A stretch of 64,000 nucleotides of DNA from Aptenodytes patagonicus (taxonomy: Eukaryota > Chordata > Aves > Sphenisciformes > Spheniscidae). Numbering within the stretch: position 1 is the first letter of the stretch; each line of letters opens with the position of its first letter. The notes under the pieces were generated by a model. The model had not been told where the DNA came from, searched no databases, and saw only the letters and a list, made by a program, of their open reading frames with translations. Positions 1 to 12,900 of the stretch are shown here, piece by piece. A program made the position numbers and the translations under genes. The stretch lies in contig NC_134949.1 of the NCBI RefSeq assembly GCF_965638725.1, forward strand, positions 53,906,151 through 53,970,150, read 5' to 3'.

Positions 1-846
1 TTTTTTTTTAAATGGTGATCCACAAATATTTTAGAGCAAAGGTAGGATTACATGACTAACATTACTAAAAAGGAAAATACGTCAGGCAAGCACACAACAG
101 GTTTCGGTAAACTCACTGTCTTTCTTTGGGCCCATATACCCTTAGGTTTCCAGTTCATGACCTTAACTGATACAAGAATATAATTTAAGAAGCATTGACT
201 AGGGCAAGGATCAGCAAGGAATAAGTAGATAGGCAGATGGAAAAAGTTGGACCCTGCATGGTGTCTCAGGGAGGGAATCTCTCTCTACATGCACTATTCT
301 TATAATCTTCTCTAAATACTGGGCACTGTCCTGACATAATCCTAGACAAGAGGCATCTCTGATCTGACCCAGTAGGGCAGTTGTTACGCTCCTATTTGCA
401 AATACTACAGAATACTACTAGTGCTAAGGAAACATCTCCATATAAGAGATGTCAGAGTTATGGTGCCTTCTTTAATCTATACTTGATGATGTTAAAAAGC
501 TCATTTTAAATATCATATTCAACAGAGCATAAAAGAACATGATGATATTACAAAATATTTCTATGTACTAAAGCAGAAATATTTTCTGACATTTTTAAGC
601 GGCTACTGTCATTTATCAACAGCGGCTATAGAGGAGATAACAAAGACAGAGAATGCTCAGTGTAACTTGGATTATAATCTTCATTTAAGGTTAATACAAG
701 TGCACTAGGATCTATAGGCTTACAAAATGCACTAACAAAAGCTCCCAAAACTACTTGAAACATCACCTCTAAAAGCATTCATTTTAGCTCTATTTTAAGG
801 TTTAATTTACTGAAGCATGTATTCTAATGGAATTCAATAATATTAC
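1..846 (-). other. BLTP3B: BLTP3B intron 16, partial
   Basis: AT-rich intron running off the left edge. I found no match here to the next expected exon, which in the family begins near MSVVVFKITGV, and no repeat I recognise. Confidence 0.85.
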
Positions 847-983
847 CATTTCTTCACTAGTCTCATGGGCATTCTCTGAAGCAGCGCTCATGGCATCTGG
901 AGATGACCCATCACAATTTTCAATCACTGTGCCTCCTTCATGGGCATTTTCTGATGGGCTTTGATAGTTTGTGGCTGTAATAC
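847..983 (-). CDS. BLTP3B: BLTP3B exon 16, last exon in the window
   Basis: It covers residues 1140-1185, starting [18 protein letters not shown] and ending in [15 protein letters not shown]. The acceptor is acggaag, which is purine-rich and weak. The donor is ATG|gtaata, phase 0. The text differs much from human apart from TNY, SPDA and the position. SENAHE occurs twice. The placement fits because the phases on both sides match. Confidence 0.9.
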
Positions 984-3900
984 CTTCCGTATATACATCA
1001 GAAAAAACGCAAAGTTAGCATAGCATAACCTGAATCACTCCTACATTAAGAATAAAGTCAGTGTCTGTTACTGTATGCATTAACTCATTTTTAAGATGAG
1101 TTGAACAGCTTATTAAACAAGTATTTATGATTGAACTGCCAAATCCATTCCTCTTACAGAGAGTTCAAAGTTCTAGATGCTATGCAAGTAAGGCAGGATA
1201 TAGTGACAAAACCAAAATGGCACCCTACATGCATTGTTTAAAAAAAATTGTGAAGGGCCTTTTTTAGTCTTCCAAATCAAATATAAAACTGATCCAGCAG
1301 AAAAAAAGGTTGAAGATTCCAAGCCATGTATCTGAAACACTGCACAGTGCCTTTAGAGCAAATGTTTGCCGTTTTATGTTTAGAGAAATAAGCTATATAT
1401 ATTTTCGATAGAGTGATCATGGTAGTGTTTCCCTGACAACTAGAAAGCATGCAGACTTAACCTGCAGTTAAATATTGTTTAACAAGCTAAAAAGACATAC
1501 AAAGGTTATTTAAAATGGAAAATGTATTTTATGGCATACTCCTACATAAGCACATGCAGGAATACTCCTACAATCCAAATATGTAACAGGTTTGCAAGTG
1601 AAGCATTCTTATTATTATTGCTCTAGACTGAAAAGAAATCCTACAGAAAAAAAATATTGTCATTCTTTATTCAAAGTAGAATTTATCAGAAAAGAGGTAC
1701 CAATAAAAGTCTTATCGTATTTCCTGACATTAAAAATTATTTAATCAGTTTTGCCAGAGAGCTACTAGATTACAATTGCCTAAGTCCACAATACTACGGA
1801 CTATATAGACATAATTACCATATGCCTGAACTCCTCCCTCAGATCAGGAACAAACAGTCATGCACAGATGAGCAAAAATTGGAAAAATACTTGCTGTTCG
1901 ACAGTCAATAGCTAGGAACTGCTCTGTAAGGAACAAGCTGCAAGGAGACTACCAAATCTATCTGCCTGGTAATTAGCATGGTGAGTATTAGTGAAAATCT
2001 ATGTCTTTTTCATCTACTTTTAAAATTAAAGCTTCTTTACCACTTCAAGCATAACACTGATTCAGGATACAAACCTATAAACACTTACAGCCAAAGCAAC
2101 GGCTTTTAAGCAAAGCAGGGAACATTTCTGCTTAATTCACAGCTGCAACATAGCACTGCAATGCTTTTACTCTCCTCAAGAGAGGAAAATTAAGTAGTGT
2201 TTAATTAAGTAGCACTACTTAAGTAGCACACCTTATTACTTTCCCTTGAAATGATGTGCTGTGAATATACTTGATATTATTGACTGGAGAAGCTAACAGA
2301 AGTAGTGCTATAAAGTATCCAGGATTTGTTGCACTACAATCCTTTTGAGTATTATTTTAGTAACAAACAACAGTTTCATGTATTGCTTGGAAATATTTTG
2401 TTAAACCTACTTACCTTTCTCCAGAAAGCTTTGGCTGTCACTTCCATCACTCTCTATCAAATGATCCTCTAGCATCATACTATCAATAGAGATGGTATCC
2501 AGCGAGACTTGTGATGGACTTCTCTTCATATTCTTGTAAGAAACAGAGAATGCAGGGAGGTTGGACGGGCAGCGTTCCTTAGGCTTTGCACTTTTTAAAT
2601 ATAAAGATATTAGGAAATTATTATTTCAAATTAAAGGGAATTACATAGAAGTTACTTTAAAAAATTCCTCTAAACCAGGCAAGATGTAAAAGAAAAAATT
2701 TGATAGTTCAATAATCTTTTGGCAAGAAAAAGAGATAAGCATAGAAACAACATGCATTCCTATAGATACTTGTGTCAATATTTTTCTCGATACATATTTC
2801 ATAACATTGAAACTGAAAGTAAATAGTTTAAATCAATTAACTAACAGTTCATTTTAGCTTTGATTGAATGTTGGATACTGTGTATCTTATATCTTTATAT
2901 ACTTTTAAAATTTCATCTACTACATGTTCACTTCCGTTGACCATTACTAAAAGTATGTGGCCAACAAGACTGATAAATATTTTCAGATAGTAGGAAAACT
3001 GATTTAGTATTAAATCTGCTATACCTTGATGAAGACTGGGATGCAAACATTCTAACTGAAGTCACCTTCTCTTTGTTGATTTCAAGCTCTTCAGATTCTA
3101 AGGCAGTTTCTGTTTCCAAGTCAGTGACTTGGTTAGGACAGCCTTCAGTTGTGCCTTCCTGTTCATTTAACTTATTTGAGAATATGTTTTTGTCATCGTC
3201 TTTATCAATGAAAAATTCAGTAGAATCTTCTCTCTTATTTAAAATGGATGCTGAATCCCTAGGATGCAAGCTACTTTTCTCACTTAGAGGTCCACAGACC
3301 TCCTCTGAATCGCTTCTACTGAAAAGTCCACTGCTTCCTCCTTCACTCGTATCTCCCAAACCTTTATCTGATGCATCATCTGAAAATGACGCTCCTTTCT
3401 GAAAATCCATATTACTGTCTGATTTAAACAAAAGAGGATCTATTACAATTCCTTTATTAACTTCAGCATTCAGAGGCTTGCAGTCATTTACATAATCAAA
3501 ATTAGTAATACCAGCTTGCACTACCTTCTTGCCAACTAATCTACTCTCTGAAGTAAGAGCTTCCCCATTTCCCAAAGGAGAGAGTTCTGATGCCATGGGA
3601 CTTCCTTCTTCCACAGCTGGAGACTTACAAGGGTTTCCCTGAGTCACTGGATGGAGTAGTAAGGCTAGTTCTGCACTTTTCAGCAGGATCCCAATGCAGA
3701 CATCCGTTTGCTTTGCAGGTTTTCCTGTCACTGCTTCTACATCATTCCTTAAGTTTTCTAGGAGCAATACAAGAGATTCATGGAGAAACAGCAAAAAAAG
3801 ATACTGGTAATGATTGATCTGCACGCTTACATGTTTTTGAACACGGACAAGAACATGTACATCTGCATCAGAGGAAGAGCTTTCAGAAAGCACTCCTGAA

Positions 3901-6900
3901 GCGTCTGACATTTGAATGCCATTGGTCAAGGGCTCTGTCTCACTGCTGTAATATTCCTTTAGAAGTTTTTTACGTTGCAGTCTATTAGCAAGATCACTAG
4001 ATTCACTTTTTGGAATGTTCAAAGCTGTCCGATTATGTGATAAAAGCTCTTTTTGTGACTTTGCAAATCTTACTGGCTGGCAAATCCAAAGTGAAAGTGG
4101 GAATGAGTCCACAAAGCTTATTGGTCGGCCTTTCCCACTTTTCGTTCCTTCATAATCTATCCAAAACTGGGAAAAATGCAAGGCCCAAACATCAGTAGCT
4201 GCAGATGTCTTTAATGCGTATTTATTCAATTTTGGGATGATATAACCTTTATAAACATCATGCATTTTAGTATCTTGTTCATGAGCATGTCTCTGGAAGA
4301 TTGGATGCAAAAGATTAAAATTCTTCTGGGACTTCGGAAAAGTGGTGAAAGTTCTACTGAAAAATTCACAGTCTTTGAAGTTTTGAAACAAAGCTTCTAG
4401 ATCAGAGTGTCTGCAGTTTGGCGAGTATCTTGTATTTGTAGCAATCATCTCTGAACTTTGAATGGAAAGTGCACGAGGTTGATCTTTATGAATTTCAGGT
4501 TTGTTTTCAGATGGGATGATGAACTGCAGGAGAGAAATATAATTTGTCTAATTAGAAATATGTAGATTAAGAAGGTATACAATTAAAGAAACAAAATAAT
4601 AGCCATGACAGCTAAAATAAAGGAATATAATTGTAATTTTATGAGAACTCAAGCATACTAACACAGAACAGGGATAAATTAGGCTCACAGATTATCATTT
4701 GTGTTTCCTCTCATTTTTAAGAAGAATGCTGTGGCATCTAAAACGCAATGTTTGTACAAAAACGTAAGGGTCTCTGGCTTTTCTTATCTGAAGGGTTTAG
4801 ATTTAGGTCAGCTATATTAGGCTGAAGTGTCTCATTTCTTCAACTCAGGAACAGCTTGGCAGAAAGTTTCTTCAAGTGTTCCAAGTATTTACAACTCTGA
4901 ACTCCAAATTATAATTCTCTGTTTTTCAATATGATTTGTCAAATAGGCTTTTTCACTCTCTGAGTACTACAGTATTTTATTTCTATGTTAAGATACAAGG
5001 AAACAATTAAATGTGCTAACATAGCTAATATTCTTAACATTGCAGAATACAGAATAGGTATTTTGTGACCATTATCTGATAATCATAATAATTTTTTTTA
5101 TCATAAAAAATAAAAAAAATACTCTAACTCCTAAAAAACAACAAAGTAGTTCAGTATACTGGATTTAATTTAACTTGCATATCTTTAGTGCAAGTTTTAA
5201 AGAAAATACATATTTTATGCCAAATCCTGTATCTGATCTTGTCAACGTGGACCTTGGCCATGCTAATTTTGCTAGTATCAGTGACACTACCTTCTGTCAC
5301 AACATCTCCATGCTGAATCTAGAAAGATCAGAGTAAAAAAGTCATCCTAAAGACATTTAAAAGATGGGAGTGATGAAGCTTCTTCATGTAAATAAAAGGA
5401 CTCAGAACAAAACAACCAAATATGTAACTACATAATAGTTAACTATATGATATGTAAACATCAAGCACACCAATAATAAAAGATTCATAATTTGCTAGAA
5501 TAAAAATAACACAGTTCATAGAGGGATGAAATAATTAATATGAATCAAGGTTTGAGGGATTTAATACTACTTTTATCTTCTCTTAGTTTAGTAGGCTATT
5601 CACATATAGTAATTCAATATTAATTTATTTATTCAATATTCAGTCTGTATTTGTAGCTGCCTGGTTGTTAGCTCTCAATAATTGTTTTCATTCAGTACAA
5701 ACCATGTCCTTTTAAAGTTCCACTAAATATGCACTAAGAGCCTTAGGAAGATAACCATCTCTCCATACGCTGACTTTTTAGAACCCTTGAAACTTCTCCT
5801 GTGGGCACCATCAAAAAGACTCATTGTTTTGTTCACCTCTCAACCTTAGAAACCAATGCCCAATGCAAGTCGAGGTGCTTGGGGAGGGGGAGGAGCAGAA
5901 ATCTGTCTGCTCAATAATCCTTCTCCTCCTAAGAAGGAGGAGACAAGGGAAGCAAACATCTGATGTTCAGCTGCATTAATAAGCGCCACTCCCCTGGAAT
6001 AAACATACAGAGAACTTGTGTACCTGAACTACAGCCAAGGGCCGGCGTCAAACAGAAAACAGTGAGAATGGGTTTTGGAGAAGGAAATAAACCTTCAGAT
6101 GAACTGCTTTCTTTACTCCAGGCATTCACTAACAAGACGAAATAGTTTTGATATACTACAACCAAAGGAACAAGGGAGGGCCCTTGCATTAATATAGAGT
6201 GCAAATATTAATTTTTTGCTAATTATTTTTACTTCAGTGCTCAATTTTTTTTCTTCTGCTATGTCAGCTTCATTGAATACAGTGAAATACTTTGTTAATA
6301 CTCCCATTCAGGTCCTCAATACAAAACGAATACCCCGAGGACAGAGATGAAGTAGTATGGAAGACCGATGTCTGTCTTCAAACCATCATATTCTGCATAG
6401 TTTTCCAGAGCAGCGTTTCTTATTGCGTGGGTTGTTTGTTCATTTATTTGACCATTTATTCCTCAAGCTGCTTTGCTAACAGCTTTTCAGAAGAACAGAA
6501 AAAGTATTTTCTGCCAAGGAACCATAAAACCCCTCCTCAGTGACAGCATACCTTTAACATTAGTCCATCAACTCTAACATCAACATGTTCATCTGATTTT
6601 GAATTGTCATTTAACTTGTACATGGCCATGAACTGAATAAGACTCTGTTTCAAATCCAACACAAACTGATTTAGCCAAAGAATACTTCTCTCATCCAGGG
6701 TGAACTGTAAAGCATTCAGCTGGCCATACAAATTTGGACATGGAACTAAAAGAGAAAACAAAACAAAATCATGAGAATAAGTAAAATGTTTAGGGGTTGT
6801 TTTTTTGAAGGGTTTTTTTTTTGTTTTTTTTTTTTTGTTTTTTGTTTTTTTAAAAAAACAAGTGCAGACTTGCATTTTACATCAGAGAAAGAATGGAAAC

Positions 6901-9900
6901 CTACTCCTTTGGTCCCAAGGAAGAATAAATTGTTAGGAGATACCTGAAGTGATGCTTCTTTCTCCCACTCCAAGCAAGTAACTGAATTTTTGAATGTAAA
7001 AGCTAATATTAGAATAGAATGAAGTCTGAGGAGAGGGGGAGAATGCCCTCATTACAGAGGAAGGGCAGGACCAAGATTTTGCTGTCCTCAAGTCCCACCT
7101 CCAAGAAATCCACTGACATTTCTGTATATAAAACAGGGCCAGTCCCGTAACACATTAATAAAAATAACTCCAGCAGATCTTTGTTGCATCTTAGATACTA
7201 CTGCAATAGTTTGAGTTCTTCTACGTAGCCATTGAGTTCTTTTATGTAGCCAGACAGTGGAACTGCAGAAACAATACATGTATGTTGGAGAATGAATAAT
7301 TTATGTGTCAGTAAAAATGTGTGAGTGTTTTCAGACTTAAAAAACATGTTTATAAAAAACAGTATTTACAGGAGTTTGCCAGGAGCAAGCACTGTGGAAA
7401 TGGAGCAGTGTTGTGTTCTTTCCATTTTAGAAGCCATTACCTATTTCCAGTTGTCAACCTCGAATCAGTATTAAGCTTCATAAAGGTGAAAGTAACACAC
7501 AAAATTTATGGTTCAGTACAAAAAAAAAAAGTCTTACTAGGAAAGTCCTTTCCATCTGGGTAGTAATATTCAGTGAATTCAATATGAATAGCTGGCATTT
7601 CTGGTGGAAGATAAAGTGACTTTTTATTGCAAGAGATCAGAGCTTTAGGGGAAGAACGACACTGGTCTGCTGTTGAAACCTGTAAAAGATAAAACATTAA
7701 TTTCATTAATACATTACGTTTTTATAATCATTAAGCATTTGTAGTTGCAAGGCACTGCCCCTAGTAGCATAACATTCCACTGCTCTCAGATGTAGATCCC
7801 CAACCACACAAAGTGCTGACAATGAGAAACACCTAGTTGCCTTGTAGTAAGAAGCAATCCACATAGAACAGTTTCACAAGAAAACTATATAGTATTAATG
7901 GTACCAAATCCCCTTCCTTCATGCGAGGCAGGAGGCAGCAGATTGCTTTCAAAGGCGTTCACCAGAAGCCTAGAATGATCTGGTATCTCTATTGCAAACA
8001 CTACAGCTCCTGTATAAGCAATTATGCTAGGATGTGGTATATTTGCATACTATCTGTCCAAAAGGATCCATATCTAGATGATAAGGGATAGATAAGCTAG
8101 ATAAGTTCACTACACAAGTGTTAGCAAGTCCTTGTATTGTTGTAAGGACAGATTCCAGTACATGCACCAACTCTTGACTGTATACTGCTAAGCAAGGTGT
8201 TCAGCATGCACCTGGCAAAGATACGTATGCTTGGCTATGCCCGAAGGTCTACTTCACAGGAGAATCAAGACACTATAGAACAGTAATCCTCCATTTCTGT
8301 TCCTTCCAATGTAAGTTATGAAACAAGAAAGAGATCACCTTTTGATATATATTTGACCTTAAATTTCTCGGAATGTATCCTAGTTTAAAAAGTATGTTGT
8401 CAAAACAAAGCTCTTTCATCCAACACTTAATAGGTCAAGACTGCTAGTTTGAAATTAGCCAGCTTATTAATACTAAATATATGATGATATCTGCTTGTAT
8501 TAGTTTCACTGGAAATAATGAATATATAACCTTTACAAGCCTGCTTCACTTCATGTGGTTGTTTTCAAGCTGCAAACATCTCTGTATTAACACACAAAAA
8601 TTCAAGTAGTAACAGATCTATTTAGAAAAATAGCTTTTTGTAAATTGTATAGAAATAATGACAATTAAAAAAATTGAAAATGTATTTGTGTAGGGAGGAG
8701 GAGGAGGAGACAAGCATCTGAAGAGTAGAAGGCAAGTGAAAACACTGACAGTACAAAATGATATTATAAAACCACTTCAAACCCAGATGAAGGCTCCCGG
8801 CAGCAAGCTGCAACCTCCCACTCTATCAGAAGTGATATGGCAAAAAAGCATTGAAAATTGGAACAAGAGCAAGTAGAAGTCACAATGACTAAGGGCACAC
8901 ACTAAGCATTTTTGTTAGGACCTGAAATTTAGAGTGTATCCTCCTATATCGCTACCATTCTGCCTTAGAGGTATACTCCTCCTCTATTCCAGTTGCCTCC
9001 TATCTGCACCAAAGAGTGAATCTGGTCCACAAGCAGCAACTAAAATTACTCACTCAAACAAAAGCTGGGGGGGGGAACAGTAAAAGTGTCTACTCAAAAT
9101 ATCACTGGGGGAGAGAGGGGCTGGATAAAAATTTTAAAAACTCTTAATTTAACATTTATAAAAAATATCCATGCGCTTTGAAAAAGATAACAACAAGAAA
9201 AGCAATAAATACAAACCCACATATTAAAATATTGGGTACCTAACATGGTGCAATGAAAAGATGAAATTCCAAATGTCAGGATTTGGGGAACAGTAGAACT
9301 TGGATCCAAATCATAATTGTGACAGGGTATCATCTAATATAAAGTCGGTAAGAAAATATCCACCAATTTTATCAAAGCAGAAGCAGGCCCATAAAGGTCT
9401 AATCCAATAATGAACGGAAAGACTTCTATTAATTTCAATGGGCTTCGGAATTGTCCCTTAAAAACCATAGTTACGTAACAGTCAAGGGCGAAGTAGCCCC
9501 AGTTTTACTAACTTGAAGAAATGTACCTGATATATATTGAAATCTGCAAGTCTAACCACAATAGGACTAGACATCAGTTTGCCCTTTGGTTGTTGGGAAG
9601 ATACAGAGGAAGCCCTAGATGTTCCTTTCGGTATCTGTTCCTTGCCTGTAGGAAAGAATAGTGATGGAATCATTGAAAAGAACAGCCTTTTTTAGAATAG
9701 TTTTAACATTTCATGGAATTAGAGCATTAGTGATGCAAACAAAGTACCTGTTTGTAGGTTCTGAGGAGATACAGCAGGTGGTGATTTGGGAGGAGAATCT
9801 ATGACCTGGTCCTTCACAGCCTGCTTAAGCAATTCAACGTTGCTTTTGAATTCATTTAATAATTCTTTGGCCCATCCACTTCTGGTTTTAGTGGCATCAC

Positions 9901-12900
9901 TATAATGCATCCAGTGATTGCAGCTGTCTCCTGCAAATAAGAGGAATGGGGGAAACACTAACTCATTTGAAAGTTTGCTTCTAACTGCATAACAAGTTTC
10001 CACTATTTCACAATTCTTCTTCAAAATATAATCTCGTTGCATGCTGTAATTATAGAACAACAGAAGTTATAACAGATGTTAAAACAGAAGTTATATATTA
10101 CATAAAAACAAGTCTCACTGCTTCACAAAATCACTCAGAAAACAATATAATATTGCCACCTGCCTTTTAACACCACTAATACTCAAAACATCATTGAACA
10201 TTTCCAGTTCAGAGAAATCTGATGACACATTAATGTCACACGTGAGAACATGCAAAAAAATATTTCATTGAAAAAAAAAAAAACAACCCAAAACCGCACG
10301 TGAGAACAAGTAACAGAACAATGTTCTCATGCTCACTTTTTCCAAGTTTATCTTTCCTGCCAGAACTGTGTCCTAAGAAGCTCCTGGTCCCTTTCCAGAA
10401 ATGTATTCTTTTTGTCTTGGCTCTATAGCACCTTTATGGCACACAAACAAGAAAGTAAGTTCAATCAGTGCTGCGGCACACACAGCCTTAAAAATCAAGC
10501 CCAGTGGAAATTCTTTTATTCCTAACATGTTTCTGTTCGTCAAGCATTTAAACCTCTGAAAGAAATCAAGATCTCTTCAAACAGTCCCTGTAAAAACAGT
10601 CTACTAACCTGTTCGATAATAAGGATGCAATACAAATAACTTTTATCAAGTGGTACATCACTCTTTAAATACCAGCATGCGAAAACTTACTTTATTTGGG
10701 ACTTAATGAGCTTTTGGATACTTACACTGGGGATGAGTAGATATGGTTGCTATTAAAATAGGAAAATGCTTTGGGAAAAAATTGTGATTTCAAGTCTAAA
10801 TGCAAAGATTTCAGCATGGAAGAAACTTTAAGAGAGGGGCCTATCATAGGAGACAACATTTTTCCCCACCCTCCTGCCTCACAGCCTTTTGACAGTTATT
10901 CACATCTTTCTATCTAAGGAAGAAGAGAAAGGAACAGGGAAGAAAACAGAAAGAGAGCAAGAGGGCAAAGATACATTAAATTCAAGCCCACGAAGCTGGG
11001 ATTCTCCAAAACAGGGCTGAAGTGGGGTCACCCCAAGCATATGCATATAAACTCTGAAGTACCTACAGGACAGCAGCATTATAGGGAAAGCTCTCATACC
11101 CCTTCTGGAAAGTCAGTATGGGCAGGTGCCTCTCTGAAGTGCTTGCACACTAACATATGCAGCATGAGGAACATGTGGGAGCAGGAGGAACGAGAGATCT
11201 GCATGCAGTTGCAGGGCTATGATCTCATTGGGATCACAGAGACATAGTGAGATAGCACACAACCGAAATGCTGCAAAGGATGGACACAGGCTCTTTGGGA
11301 AGCACAGGCCAAGAAGGCAAGGAGGGTGAGTTGCCCCCTCAGTAAGATCAGTGGGAACACATGGAGCTCTGCTTTGGGATGGATGATCAGCTGGTGGAGC
11401 GCTTACAGGTCAGGATTAGATGTTGTGGTGGATGTCTGCTACAGACCATCTGATTAGGAAGATGAGGCCCTCTTCAGACAACTGGAAGAAGTATCACGTT
11501 CACAGACCCTGGTCCTCATCAGGAACTTTAGCCACCCCAGTGTCTACTGGAGGGACAATACAGCAAGACACAAGTAATTCATGCTCTTTCTGAAAGTGCA
11601 TCGATGACCACCTCCTAACATAGGTAATCAAGCAGCCAAAGAGAACACATGCTCCACTGGACCCGATTCTTACAAAAAAAAGGAAGAATGGGTCAGGGAT
11701 GTGAAGGTCAGGGGCAGCCTTGGCTGCAGTGACCATGACATGGTGGAGTTCACAATTCCAAGGTGAAGGAACAAGGCAAAAAGCTGAATGACAACCCAGG
11801 ACTTCAGGAGAGCAGCCTTTAGCCTGCTTGAAGGAACCTCATGGGATATAACCCTGGCCAGAAGAGGGGTCCAGGAGAGCTGGTTGATGTTCAAGAATCA
11901 CCTCCAAGCCAAAGAATGGTCCACCCCTGAAAAGCAGGAAATCTAGCAAATGTGGAAGGAGGCCTGTGTGGATAAACTAGGAGCTCCTGACTAAATTCAG
12001 AGATAAAAAGGAAGTGTACAAGATGTGGAAACAGCATTAGGTTACCCAAAAAGAATATGGAGGATGGCATTAGGGATGCCAAAGCCTATCTGGAGCTGAA
12101 TCTAATGAGGAGCATTAAGGACAACAAGAAAGGCTTCTACAGGTGTTATCACCAGCAAAAGGAAGAGTAGGGAAAGCCCGGGCTTGCTGTTGAATGGGGC
12201 AGCGGACTTGGTGACAATCAACATAGAGAAGGCTGACGTACTCGGGCCTTCTTTGCCTCAGTCTTCACTGGTAACACTTGACTTCAGAATTCCCAGGTCC
12301 TTGAGACCTTTGGGAAAGTCTGGAGCAAGGAAACCTTCTCCTTGGCAGAGGAGCATTAACTTAGGAAACATTTAAATTGATCAGACATGCACAAGTTCAT
12401 GGGATCCTGACGAGATGCAAACAAGTGCTGAAAGAGCTGGCCAATGTCATGGGGAGGCCACTCTGAATTGTATTTGAAAGGTTATCATTAAATAGTTATC
12501 AGGAAAGGTTCCTGAGGACTGGAAGAAAGCAAATGTCATTCCTATCTTCAAGAGGAGGATGAAAAGAACAGGCCGGTCAGCCTCACCTCAAAGAAGGCAA
12601 TAGAGGAAGGTAACAGAGGTCAATAGAGCAAATAATCCTGGAAACCATTTCAAAATACATTAAGGACAGGAAGGTGATTGGGAGTACACATGCATGGATT
12701 TATGATGGAGAAATCATGCCTGATGAACTTTACAGCCTTCTACTATGAGGTGACTGGCTTGATGGATGAGGGGAGAGCAGTGGATGTTGTCTACCTCAAC
12801 TTCAGCAAGGCTTTCAACACTGTCTGTAACATGCTCAGTGACAAAATGATGAAGTACTGACTAGGTAAGTACACAGTGAGGTGGACTGGAAACTGGCTAA

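Noticed and set aside
2849..3046. Alternative extension of exon 14 into the intron
   Set aside because: The frame stays open past 3,025, but the donor there joins in phase to exon 15, whose sequence continues the family (KERCP, YKNMKRS).
3073..3402. 109-codon plus frame and other plus frames at 3.6-4.2 kb
   Set aside because: They are antisense shadows of BLTP3B exon 14.
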